Below, one piece after another: positions 56,948-64,000 of a DNA stretch of 64,000 nt (positions within the stretch are counted from its first letter, which is position 1; each line of letters opens with the position of its first letter). Made by a program: the position numbers and the translations under genes. The DNA is from Psychrobacter sp. Cmf 22.2 (GTDB lineage Bacteria; Pseudomonadota; Gammaproteobacteria; Pseudomonadales; Moraxellaceae). The stretch is taken from positions 101,579 through 165,578 of the forward strand of contig NZ_MRYA01000006.1 in assembly GCF_001921745.1 (NCBI RefSeq), in the 5' to 3' direction. The notes below the pieces were generated by a model, which saw only the letters and a program-made list of their open reading frames with translations, was not told the origin of the DNA and searched no databases.

Positions 56948-58609
56948 ATGTCTCATAATAAATCAGATGGGGAACAAAAAACCACAGAAAACCAAATGGT
57001 CAAACAGTTAATAGATCAGCGCTTGACACCCAATCCTTTGAGTCAGTTTTCATTGGACAAGGATGCACTAAGATTGGCCTTAGTGACAGCGCAGTATGCA
57101 CTGCGAGAGACGCGGCAACAAACGCCGTCTTCTACTAATAAGCCAACCGGATTATTGGTGCTCGTCAATGGTATGGAGCAAGCAGGCAAGGGCACAGCAG
57201 TCAAACAGCTACGTCAGTGGGTTGATCCAAGATTATTAAAAGTTGAAGCAACGATTGGTTATCCTCCGCTTGCATACCAGCCTATCTGGCAAGCTCATAC
57301 CAAAGCCCTGCCGCGACATGGTGATGTCATGGTCTACTTTGGTAACTGGTATGCTGATCTTTTATATCATGTAATGCATCTGGCAACCAACGCTATGCAA
57401 GACGATGAAGATCAGGAACTTCTGGTCGCCAAATGGCAAGATTACTTGCAGCAAGCACTGATTCAGTTGCAAGTATTTGAGCGAGATCTGGCTGCAAACC
57501 ACACCAAACTACTCAAGTGCTGGTTTCATGTCGAAGTTGAGACCTTACAAGCACGTCTAAAAGATAAGGAAGCTGATCCACAGTTTTTATATCAAATTGA
57601 TTGGAGTGATACTGCAATAGTCGCGCAGTTTAACCGTGTGGCATCTGAACTCTTGCGGCAGCAAGATGACTGGGTCATTATCGATGGTAGGGACAAATCA
57701 CAAGCAGCGACTGAGTTTTGCCATGAGGTGTTACAAGCGATGCAGACAGCGCTGGCAAGTAGTGTCAGCTTACCTGTATCTGCTGATCTTAAAAGAACTA
57801 GTGACATTGCCAGTACGATCTCTGACAGTACTAAAAGTGGCACTAACCTAAGTGACGATGACAGTCAGCCAGACTTTGTATCCGTAGATATACCCGAACA
57901 GCTGATAGATATTAAGAATCCTGAGATCGATAAGACAGACTATCATAAACAACTTGCAAAAAAACAGACCAAGCTTGCAGAGTTACTGCGCGCGCGCAAA
58001 GGTCGCCACGTGGTATTTGCCTTTGAAGGAATGGACGCTGCTGGCAAGGGCGGGGCTATCAAACGAATGGTTGCGCCGCTTGATCCACGTGAGTATCAAA
58101 TTTATAACATTGGCGCACCGATGTTATATGAGTTGCAGCATCCCTATTTATGGCGGTTTTGGACACGTTTACCAAATGAGCAAACGGACCGTATGAGTCG
58201 TATTGCTATTTTTGATCGTACTTGGTACGGACGGGTGTTGGTTGAACGCGTCGAGGACTTAATAGATAAGCCAGAGTGGCAACGCGCTTATGATGAAATC
58301 AATCGTTTTGAGGCAGAGCTTATGGCAGCAGGAACGATTGTCATAAAATACTGGCTTGCCATCGATAAAAAAGAGCAGTTACAGCGTTTTGAGGATCGCC
58401 GCGAGACGCCGCATAAGCAATTTAAACTCACTGATGATGACTGGCGTAATCGTGACAAATGGTCAGACTATGTACAAGCGGCAGCAGATATGTTGGCGCG
58501 TACCAATACTTCTGATGCGCCATGGTGTATCATCGCAACCAATGAAAAGCGCTGTGCTCGTTTACAGGTACTAGACCATGCTATTGCGCAGCTAAATCTG
58601 CACTTATAG
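56948..58609 (+). CDS. pap: Polyphosphate:AMP phosphotransferase (class II PPK2, two domains)
   Basis: A 553-residue tandem PPK2 enzyme. The N-terminal domain has Walker A GMEQAGKGTAVKQL (residues 75-88) and the C-terminal domain has GMDAAGKGGAIKRM (361-374) with IFDRTWYGRVLVERVEDL, a lid-associated block. Two-domain PPK2 proteins (class II) phosphorylate AMP to ADP with polyphosphate, first described in Acinetobacter johnsonii. A Ser/Thr/Asp-rich linker of about 70 residues joins the domains. A GGAACTGAC RBS precedes the ATG. It lies upstream of a PiT phosphate transporter, separated by a long leader and its own promoter. Confidence 0.92.
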   Translation: MSHNKSDGEQKTTENQMVKQLIDQRLTPNPLSQFSLDKDALRLALVTAQYALRETRQQTPSSTNKPTGLLVLVNGMEQAGKGTAVKQLRQWVDPRLLKVEATIGYPPLAYQPIWQAHTKALPRHGDVMVYFGNWYADLLYHVMHLATNAMQDDEDQELLVAKWQDYLQQALIQLQVFERDLAANHTKLLKCWFHVEVETLQARLKDKEADPQFLYQIDWSDTAIVAQFNRVASELLRQQDDWVIIDGRDKSQAATEFCHEVLQAMQTALASSVSLPVSADLKRTSDIASTISDSTKSGTNLSDDDSQPDFVSVDIPEQLIDIKNPEIDKTDYHKQLAKKQTKLAELLRARKGRHVVFAFEGMDAAGKGGAIKRMVAPLDPREYQIYNIGAPMLYELQHPYLWRFWTRLPNEQTDRMSRIAIFDRTWYGRVLVERVEDLIDKPEWQRAYDEINRFEAELMAAGTIVIKYWLAIDKKEQLQRFEDRRETPHKQFKLTDDDWRNRDKWSDYVQAAADMLARTNTSDAPWCIIATNEKRCARLQVLDHAIAQLNLHL

Positions 58610-58694
58610 ATATGAGACACTGTAGGTATTTTATTGCAAAGCACTCAAAAAATAGACATAGAATGTTTTGATGAGAATAATTCGGATGTTTTCT

Positions 58695-58722
58695 TTGACA
58701 ATTCATTGTGAATATCGATAAT
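58695..58722 (+). promoter_or_regulatory. Sigma-70 promoter of the phosphate transporter gene
   Basis: TTGACA (58695-58700) and GATAAT (58717-58722) are separated by 16 bases. The spacer contains ATTCA-TTG-TGAAT (58701-58713), an inverted repeat that could be a repressor site. The start would be near 58730, more than 300 bases before the ATG. Confidence 0.65.
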
Positions 58723-58837
58723 AGGACAAACGAGAATTATAGGCTTTATATCTTCTGTATTTAGTCTAAGTAATATACTGCCGAAAATATAAGTTTTGAG
58801 GTTTCAGTTACAAATCTTGTAGTATCATTATACAATA

Positions 58838-58863
58838 CGCCTGATTATTTAATATAATAGGCG
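58838..58863 (+). repeat. First leader hairpin upstream of the phosphate transporter
   Basis: CGCCT-G-ATTAT and ATAAT-AGGCG form a 10-bp stem with one bulged base and a 5-base loop. No T tract follows. Confidence 0.5.
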
Positions 58864-58919
58864 CGTGATGAAAATGACCAAATAGCATTATCTCAATTAT
58901 AATTATCATAAACGAACTC

Positions 58920-58982
58920 TTAAGCCGCAAGATGCTGTAATCGAACGATTTGGCGTTACATTTGCGGCTTAATGGTATGATA
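58920..58982 (+). repeat. Second leader hairpin upstream of the phosphate transporter
   Basis: TTAAGCCGCAA (58920-58930) and TTGCGGCTTAA (58972-58982) make a perfect 11-bp stem. Inside, TGTAA pairs with TTACA and AATCG with CGATT, so the loop can fold further. It ends about 70 bases before the ATG. Confidence 0.55.
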
Positions 58983-59053
58983 AACGCGCTACTTTATATC
59001 ATACATCCACATCGCAAATATTTTCAATCAGCTTACGCAAGGCGCATTAATTT

Positions 59054-60661
59054 ATGGGTATTAGCAGCAGTTCTACAGGGTCGACCAAACAAGTGGGCTC
59101 TATGAGAATCAATTTATTTTTTGCTATTTTACTGATTGCGATGACCGGCTATTTTTTATGGTGGGGACTCGATTATACAATGCGTCAACAGACGACGCTA
59201 TTTATTGTGGCGACCGCTTTTGGTGTCTTTATGGCATTCAATATTGGTGGTAATGATGTCGCCAACTCGTTTGGTACCTCAGTTGGTGCTGGTACATTAA
59301 CCATTCCTCAAGCATTGGGGGTGGCCGCGATATTTGAAGTGTCGGGAGCGGTGCTGGCAGGCGGAGAGGTTACTGATACTATCCGTAAAGGCATCGTCGA
59401 TATGGACGGCTTAGCCGTTAGCCCCAACCAATTCATTTATGTCATGTTGTCTGCATTAATTGCTGCCGCGTTTTGGCTGTTGTTTGCCACGCGTAAAGGC
59501 TTGCCTGTCTCAACCACTCACTCTATTATCGGCGGGGTGGTCGGTAGCTCTATTGTGTTAGGTTTTGATTTGGGCGGCAGTGCAAGTGCATTTTCTACTG
59601 TTGATTGGGGTACGATAGGGACGATTGCTATCTCTTGGGTACTCTCGCCATTGTTAGGTGGTATATTGGCTTACCTATTGTATGGACAGATTAAGAAAAA
59701 TATTATTGATTATAATGATAAAGCTGAGGCCCATATCGGTAAGCTAAAAGCGAGTAAAAAAGTCTTAAAACAAAACCACAAAGAATTTTTAGACAGTCTA
59801 TCAGAGTCAGAACAACTGGCTTATACTTCAGCGATGCTACGCGATCAAGAGATTTATAAAGATGATGACTGCGTGGTTGAAGACTTAGAGACAGATTATT
59901 ATAAAGATCTTTATAAGATTGAACATGAACGCAGTAATCTTGATACGCTAAAAGCCATTAAGCAGTGGGTACCAATTATTGCTGCCATGGGTGGTACGGT
60001 TATGACCTCTCTTGTGGTCTTTAAAGGCCTCAAAAACGTCAATAGCAATATGACTACCCTGCAGGGTTTTTTAATTATGGGTATGATAGGGGCGCTGGTT
60101 TGGCTTGCTACCTTTATCTACACCAAAAGTATTCGTGGTAAGCACAAAGAGGATCTTACCAAAGCGACCTTTATTATGTTTAGCTGGATGCAGGTCTTTA
60201 CAGCATCGGCATTTGCGTTTAGTCATGGTTCAAATGATATTGCCAACGCTGTTGGTCCTTTTGCCGCGATTATGGATGTTATTCGTACCAATGAAATTGC
60301 TTCACAAGCGGCTGTACCTCCAGCGGTGATGTTGACCTTTGGTGTAGCACTTATCGTCGGTCTTTGGTTCATTGGTAAAGAGGTGATTCAGACAGTCGGT
60401 ACAAATTTGGCAAAAATGCATCCAGCATCGGGGTTTTCTGCTGAGCTTGCCGCTGCAGCCGTCGTGATGGGTGCATCTACTATGGGATTACCTGTATCAA
60501 GTACGCATACGTTGGTTGGCGCCGTATTGGGTATTGGTATTGTCAACAGAGATACCAACTGGTCACTTATGAAGCCTATTGGTTTGGCTTGGGTCATTAC
60601 TTTACCAGTGGCTGCGGCACTATCAGCCATCAGTTATCTGATCCTCAAGCAAATCTTTTAA
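59054..60661 (+). CDS. PiT family inorganic phosphate transporter
   Basis: A 535-residue PiT-type (PitA-like) phosphate permease. About ten to twelve membrane helices surround a central hydrophilic loop (residues about 215-300). The two conserved PiT signatures are present: FNIGGNDVANSFGTSVGAGT in the first half and SHGSNDIANAVGPFAAIMD in the second. It imports phosphate, probably as a metal-phosphate complex in symport with protons. Residues 1-16 are a Ser/Thr-rich tail. It has a long structured leader and is followed by a strong terminator. The neighbour pap suggests a phosphate/polyphosphate module. Confidence 0.93.
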   Translation: MGISSSSTGSTKQVGSMRINLFFAILLIAMTGYFLWWGLDYTMRQQTTLFIVATAFGVFMAFNIGGNDVANSFGTSVGAGTLTIPQALGVAAIFEVSGAVLAGGEVTDTIRKGIVDMDGLAVSPNQFIYVMLSALIAAAFWLLFATRKGLPVSTTHSIIGGVVGSSIVLGFDLGGSASAFSTVDWGTIGTIAISWVLSPLLGGILAYLLYGQIKKNIIDYNDKAEAHIGKLKASKKVLKQNHKEFLDSLSESEQLAYTSAMLRDQEIYKDDDCVVEDLETDYYKDLYKIEHERSNLDTLKAIKQWVPIIAAMGGTVMTSLVVFKGLKNVNSNMTTLQGFLIMGMIGALVWLATFIYTKSIRGKHKEDLTKATFIMFSWMQVFTASAFAFSHGSNDIANAVGPFAAIMDVIRTNEIASQAAVPPAVMLTFGVALIVGLWFIGKEVIQTVGTNLAKMHPASGFSAELAAAAVVMGASTMGLPVSSTHTLVGAVLGIGIVNRDTNWSLMKPIGLAWVITLPVAAALSAISYLILKQIF

Positions 60662-60683
60662 CTGTAGTTGTCGTAAAAACCAG

Positions 60684-60723
60684 AAAAACGCTTATCAGCA
60701 TCAAGTTGATAAGCGTTTTTTTT
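60684..60723 (+). terminator. Rho-independent terminator of the phosphate transporter gene
   Basis: AAAACGCTTATCA and TGATAAGCGTTTT pair perfectly with a short loop, followed by a T run. It may also serve the alaA fusion from the other strand. Confidence 0.9.
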
Positions 60724-60767
60724 ACGTCTAGTTTAAGATGTAATATTAATTAAATAGTATTAAAAAA

Positions 60768-62423
60768 CTAAGCAGTGCCAAACTGTTGGCGTTTTTTGGC
60801 AAAGAAGCGATCGAGTCGATCCATAGCATCTTCTAAATCATGAAGATTGGGTAAGAATACCACGCGAAAGTGATCAGGTGCATCCCAGTTAAAGCCACTG
60901 CCTTGCACCATTAGTACCTTTTCTTCGAGTAATAGCTCCATCATAAACTGCATGTCATCCTCAATAGGATAAATGGCAGGATCCATCTTTGGGAAGCAAT
61001 AAAATGCGCCTTGAGGCATGGTACACGAGATGCCTTTAATAGCGTTAAGACGAGAGACGGCCATTTCACGTTGCTTATATAGACGTCCTTTTTCTGAGGT
61101 CAACTCTTTCATACTCTGATGACCCCCCATCGCAGTCTGAATAGCATATTGTCCTGGTACGTTTGAGCATAGGCGCATGGAGGCCAGCATGTCTAAACCT
61201 TCAATAAAGTCGCTGGCATTCTGTTTTTTGCCTGAGACCATTAACCAGCCAGCACGAAAACCTGCGACGCGATGCGACTTGGAGAGCCCATTGTATGACA
61301 AGATAAGCACCTCATCAGTTAAGGTACTCATGGGCGTATGTGTCATACTGTCATAGAGGACGCGATCATAAATCTCATCTGCCATGATAACCAAATCATG
61401 CTCAATGGCAACTTCGATGATCTGTTCGAGAACTTCATCTGAATATAGCGCACCTGTCGGGTTATTGGGATTGATGACGACAATGCCTTTAGTCTTGCTA
61501 GTAATTTTTGATTTGATGTCTTCAATATCAGGATGCCAATTGTCTTCTTCATTACAGCGATAATGCACGGCAGTACCACCAGCAAGATTGGTCGCTGCAG
61601 TCCACAGTGGATAATCCGGCATTGGAATCAAAACTTCGTCACCATCATTCATTAGCGCCTGCATAGTCATAACGATCAGCTCAGAGACCCCATTGCCTAA
61701 ATAAACATCACGCACGTCTACGGCAGATAGCAGTCCTTTTGATTGATAGTATTGCAAGACGGCTTTACGCGCCGAAAAAATACCTTGCGAGTCTGAATAT
61801 CCAGTGGCTTCAGGCAGGTTCATTGCTACATCACGCAAGATTTCGTGCGGTGCACTAAGACCAAAAGGAGCAGGGTTGCCGATATTTAGCTTTAAGATAT
61901 GCTGGCCTTCGGCTTCCATTTTAGTCGCTGTTTGTAGCAGCGGTCCACGGATGTCATAACAAACATTTTGTAATTTAGTAGATTTTTTTAGTGATGTCAT
62001 AGTATTACTACCTGTAGTTATTTTATTTTTGGCGCTTATTTGCTGGTCTGGCGATTGAACGGTGCTGTTGGTTTCCTTACTGACAGCTTTTTCTTGTGAA
62101 TGAGAAAGCGGTTGATGAGGAGCTTGATTATCAGATAGGGTTGCTCTTATATCGCTACTGGCTGCGTCAGGCGCCTTATCGTCTGTTTGTATATCACCAC
62201 GGAGTAAGTAGCCTTCACTGCATCCTAAAATACTTGCAAGGGTCGGCAATTTAGATGACACAATGCCATTAGTGCCACGTTCCCAATTAGAGATAGCGCC
62301 GCGACTGACTTTTGCACCAGCCGCAGTCATCGCTTGTGCCAATTGCTCAGCAGTGAAACCTTTGTCACGACGTAGCTTTACTAGGCGTTCAGCTTGTGAC
62401 ATTTTGTCTTTGTTGTCGCTCAT
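60768..62423 (-). CDS. alaA: HTH-AlaA fusion: alanine aminotransferase with N-terminal XRE-type domain
   Basis: A 551-residue fusion. Residues 8-75 are an XRE/HTH_3 domain (LVKLRRDKGFTAEQLAQAM; KVSRGAISNWERGTNGI), the DNA-binding fold of Cro/CI regulators. Residues about 76-140 form a polar linker. From M142 (MTSLKKSTKLQNVCYDIRGP) it is an AlaA-type class I aminotransferase of about 410 residues, with NPNNPTGALY, ADEIYDRVLYD and the PLP lysine K382 in NGLSKSHRVAGFRAGW. AlaA makes alanine from pyruvate and glutamate. Unlike MocR regulators the HTH is XRE-type, not GntR winged. An AGGTAG lies 13 bases before M142 (62000), so a second, short form is possible. Promoter palindromes suggest autoregulation. 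Confidence 0.92.
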   Translation of the reverse strand: MSDNKDKMSQAERLVKLRRDKGFTAEQLAQAMTAAGAKVSRGAISNWERGTNGIVSSKLPTLASILGCSEGYLLRGDIQTDDKAPDAASSDIRATLSDNQAPHQPLSHSQEKAVSKETNSTVQSPDQQISAKNKITTGSNTMTSLKKSTKLQNVCYDIRGPLLQTATKMEAEGQHILKLNIGNPAPFGLSAPHEILRDVAMNLPEATGYSDSQGIFSARKAVLQYYQSKGLLSAVDVRDVYLGNGVSELIVMTMQALMNDGDEVLIPMPDYPLWTAATNLAGGTAVHYRCNEEDNWHPDIEDIKSKITSKTKGIVVINPNNPTGALYSDEVLEQIIEVAIEHDLVIMADEIYDRVLYDSMTHTPMSTLTDEVLILSYNGLSKSHRVAGFRAGWLMVSGKKQNASDFIEGLDMLASMRLCSNVPGQYAIQTAMGGHQSMKELTSEKGRLYKQREMAVSRLNAIKGISCTMPQGAFYCFPKMDPAIYPIEDDMQFMMELLLEEKVLMVQGSGFNWDAPDHFRVVFLPNLHDLEDAMDRLDRFFAKKRQQFGTA

Positions 62424-62467
62424 AGTTATTTTAATCCGCTATTCTGGTGAATTTTATCATTGCACAT

Positions 62468-62539
62468 TGCAAGATATTATTGCATTAATTGTACAGATGC
62501 AAGTTTTTTAATTGTTATTAATGCAAGTTATTCTTGCAT
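62468..62539 (-). promoter_or_regulatory. Promoter and putative operators of the HTH-AlaA gene
   Basis: On the minus strand, TTGCAT (62502-62497) and TAATAT (62479-62474) are separated by 17 bases, a good sigma-70 promoter. Over it lie inverted repeats of the TGCAAG half-site with equal geometry (6-5-6): TGCAAG-ATATT-ATTGCA (62468-62484) over the -10, and the perfect ATGCAAG-TTATT-CTTGCAT (62521-62539) just upstream of the -35. A single half-site overlaps the -35 (62498-62503). The two repeats and promoter are seen; that the HTH domain binds them is inference. Confidence 0.7.
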
Positions 62540-62794
62540 AAACTAAGAGCAACTTGAATCTTACTAGTGCTTATGTCGTATTGGTTATATCTGTTGCATT
62601 ATTTATAATGAATATTGGATGTCGTAGACGATAAATATATGTAACGTACTTTGTCAACTTACCTTGAATAATCGTTCTATAACCAACAGATAGAGAACGT
62701 TGGCTTAGTCTGCTAATGTATATTTAATAAAGTAGTATTTGCAATAAAATGCCATAAGCAGACTAGATAATAAACACTCTAATAAGGATAAATC

Positions 62795-63220
62795 ATGCAA
62801 GACAATCAACTTAGCAAAGAAGAGATTGCACAATTAACAGAAGCAGACTGGAAAGAGCGTCTCAGTGCTGATGAGTATCATGTGATGCGTGAGAAGGGCA
62901 CAGAACGCCCATTTACGGGCATCTACAATGACACTGAGGATAAAGGTGTCTATCGCTGTAAAGGCTGCGGTGCTAACTTATTTGATTCAGATAGTAAGTT
63001 TGACGCTGGCTGCGGCTGGCCAAGCTTTGATCAAGGTATCGACAACAGTGCTATCGATGAGCATGTTGATAATTCGCTAGGGATGACTCGAACAGAAGTT
63101 ACCTGTAGTAACTGCGGTGCCCACTTGGGTCATGTTTTCCCTGATGGGCCACGTGAGACCACTGGTATGCGCTACTGCATCAACTCTGTCTCTATGGATT
63201 TCGATAAATCTGAGAAGTAG
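62795..63220 (+). CDS. msrB: Peptide methionine-(R)-S-oxide reductase
   Basis: MsrB, 141 residues, repairs methionine-R-sulfoxide in proteins. The zinc sites are CKGCGANLF and [10 protein letters not shown], the substrate pocket has [11 protein letters not shown], and the catalytic Cys is in [13 protein letters not shown]. The resolving Cys position is likely the GCGW Cys. It has no signal peptide, so it acts in the cytoplasm. The RBS is AAGGATAAATC. It stands alone, divergent from alaA, followed by a hairpin. Confidence 0.97.
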   Translation: MQDNQLSKEEIAQLTEADWKERLSADEYHVMREKGTERPFTGIYNDTEDKGVYRCKGCGANLFDSDSKFDAGCGWPSFDQGIDNSAIDEHVDNSLGMTRTEVTCSNCGAHLGHVFPDGPRETTGMRYCINSVSMDFDKSEK

Positions 63221-63506
63221 TCTAGAGAATAAGCTGCTTGGCTTAACCAAGCCTTACGGTAAGTTCGATAAAGGGAGGCGTATGACGTTTCCTTTTTAGA
63301 TAAAGGCCTCTCAAAAATAATTTTGAGAGGCCGCATTTATGACTGAGCGTAAGGTTGTCTCGCTTATCTATAAGGTAAAGCAACTAAAACGCGTCGATCT
63401 AAAAAAATATCATCATTTTTGAAAAATATAAAAGTAATAAAAACAACTGCTTGCCATATATTTACTGAAAATTAGAAGAAATAGCTAAAAAAAGGCGAAA
63501 TACTAT
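63221..63506. other. Spacer between msrB and the tRNA promoter
   Basis: About 286 bases, AT-rich after the hairpin at 63305. I see no gene. Confidence 0.5.
63305..63332. terminator. Strong hairpin after msrB
   Basis: GGCCTCTCAAAA and TTTTGAGAGGCC form a perfect 12-bp stem around ATAA. The T tract after it is poor on either strand, so it may be a terminator of weak type or an RNA-stability hairpin for msrB. Confidence 0.55.
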
Positions 63507-63534
63507 TTGACAGGCAGATGTAAATCTATATAAT
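63507..63534 (+). promoter_or_regulatory. Sigma-70 promoter of the tRNA pair
   Basis: TTGACA (63507-63512) and TATAAT (63529-63534) are perfect consensus hexamers with 16 bases between them, typical of strong stable-RNA promoters. The start near 63541 is about nine bases before tRNA-Val. Confidence 0.9.
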
Positions 63535-63549
63535 ACACACCCACAGAGC

Positions 63550-63625
63550 GGGTGATTAGCTCAGTTGGTAGAGCGTCTGCCTTACACGCAGAATGTCGGC
63601 GGTTCGAATCCGTCATCACCCACCA
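63550..63625 (+). tRNA. tRNA-Val (anticodon TAC)
   Basis: A 76-nt cloverleaf. The acceptor arm GGGTGAT pairs with ATCACCC, the anticodon loop is CTTACAC (anticodon TAC, valine), the T-loop is GGTTCGAATC, and the CCA end is encoded. Confidence 0.97.
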
Positions 63626-63661
63626 CTTACTAGCTTGTGGTAAAAAAGCTAAACGACCTAA

Positions 63662-63738
63662 GCAGCGGTAGTTCAGTTGGTTAGAATACCGGCCTGTCAC
63701 GCCGGGGGTCGCGGGTTCGAGTCCCGTCCGCTGCGCCA
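63662..63738 (+). tRNA. tRNA-Asp (anticodon GTC)
   Basis: A 77-nt cloverleaf. The acceptor arm GCAGCGG pairs with CCGCTGC, the anticodon stem-loop CCGGCCTGTCACGCCGG has anticodon GTC (aspartate), the T-arm contains GGGTTCGAGTCCC, and CCA is encoded. It follows tRNA-Val by 36 bases and shares its promoter. Confidence 0.97.
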
Positions 63739-63790
63739 TATTTTGTAAACAGCTAAACCGAATTTAGACATTAAGTTTAAGCAAGTTTCG

Positions 63791-63821
63791 CCTCAAGTAT
63801 TAGTTTACTTGAGGTTTTTTT
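63791..63821 (+). terminator. Rho-independent terminator of the tRNA pair
   Basis: CCTCAAGTA and TACTTGAGG pair around a six-base loop and run into seven T, about 50 bases after tRNA-Asp. Confidence 0.9.
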
Positions 63822-64000
63822 GTGTCTGCTTATTCATTATTGAATAAGCAGATATCAACGTCACATATTTTATTAAAAATTATTTTTTCGTCTTTGACGC
63901 CTTAAACAATTAGATGGGTAGGTTATATAGTCACCTGACCACAAAAATGTTATAAAATAAATCAACTAAACGATTACCACAATAAATAACCATGACTTAC
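63822..64000. other. Right-edge spacer
   Basis: AT-rich sequence after the tRNA terminator. Near the edge an ATG (63992) with the codons for MTY follows a weak upstream sequence. Too little is visible to call a gene. Confidence 0.4.

Larger units (their letters stand above)
58610..59053. other. Long leader region of the phosphate transporter gene
   Basis: About 444 bases without a gene. It contains a good sigma-70 promoter near the upstream end and two stable hairpins (all listed), so the mRNA should carry a leader of about 320 nt. Confidence 0.55.

Noticed and set aside
63503..63739. A 78-codon minus-strand frame over the two tRNA genes (begins MAQRTGLEPATPGVTGRYS)
   Set aside because: It is the antisense of tRNA-Asp and tRNA-Val. 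Such GLEPATPGVTG-type proteins are a known annotation artefact.

Overview
The window reads as a chromosomal segment of a gammaproteobacterium of the family Moraxellaceae, most likely Psychrobacter. This is inferred from the moderate-to-low GC content, the AT-rich spacers, the protein sequences (class II polyphosphate:AMP phosphotransferase, GacA, PilSR, an LpxL-type acyltransferase, an HTH-fused AlaA) and the gene neighbourhoods. No database search was possible. Nearly everything is conserved housekeeping gene content. I see no phage, insertion sequence, CRISPR array or toxin-antitoxin locus.

Layout. 1-5.4 kb is the end of a surface-glycan / nucleotide-sugar cluster: sugar formyltransferase, PIG-L deacetylase, NeuD/PglD-type acetyltransferase, a DUF4184 membrane protein, an AT-rich orphan and a DegT-family aminotransferase. 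5.4-13.3 kb, minus strand: trpS-scpA-scpB, an LpxL-family acyltransferase, rplM-rpsI with a good promoter and terminator, rsmD and mrdA (PBP2). 13.8-20.8 kb, plus strand: a DUF445 membrane protein, ccmF-ccmG-ccmH-ccmI (cytochrome c maturation without ccmA-E) and adk. 20.9-26.2 kb: the classic rhodanese-grxC-secB set, the divergent rsgA/orn pair and ppiB-lpxH. 26.4-33.8 kb: glnS, a patatin-like lipase, a 1-Cys peroxiredoxin, a GST-family protein, a META/DUF4377 lipoprotein, ruvC and fxsA. A 6S RNA gene (ssrS) lies at about 33.93-34.13 kb on the minus strand with its own sigma-70 promoter.

34.4-50.6 kb: gpmI, a MITE-like 143-bp element, an S41 processing protease, the PilR/PilS two-component system, a GacA-type regulator, PBP7 (pbpG-like), thiE, a small DksA-like zinc-finger protein, pgk, an Ala/Glu-rich lipoprotein, a class II aldolase and ruvAB. 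50.7-56.7 kb, minus strand: ubiE-ubiJ-ubiB followed by a D-lactate-dehydrogenase-like flavoprotein, with an FFLEE-motif protein upstream. 56.9-60.7 kb: a phosphate module, polyphosphate:AMP phosphotransferase and a PiT phosphate transporter with a long structured leader. 60.8-62.4 kb: an AlaA aminotransferase fused to an N-terminal XRE-type HTH domain, with matching inverted repeats over its own promoter. The window closes with msrB and a tRNA-Val/tRNA-Asp pair.

The observations I rate highest are the HTH-AlaA fusion with its operator-like palindromes and possible internal start, the unmarked 6S RNA, the roughly 320-nt leader of the phosphate transporter, the MITE-like element, and a recurring pattern of long hydrophilic tails or linkers added to conserved enzymes (UbiE, LpxL, PilR, AlaA). 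None of these amounts to a proven new system; the HTH-AlaA locus is the best candidate.
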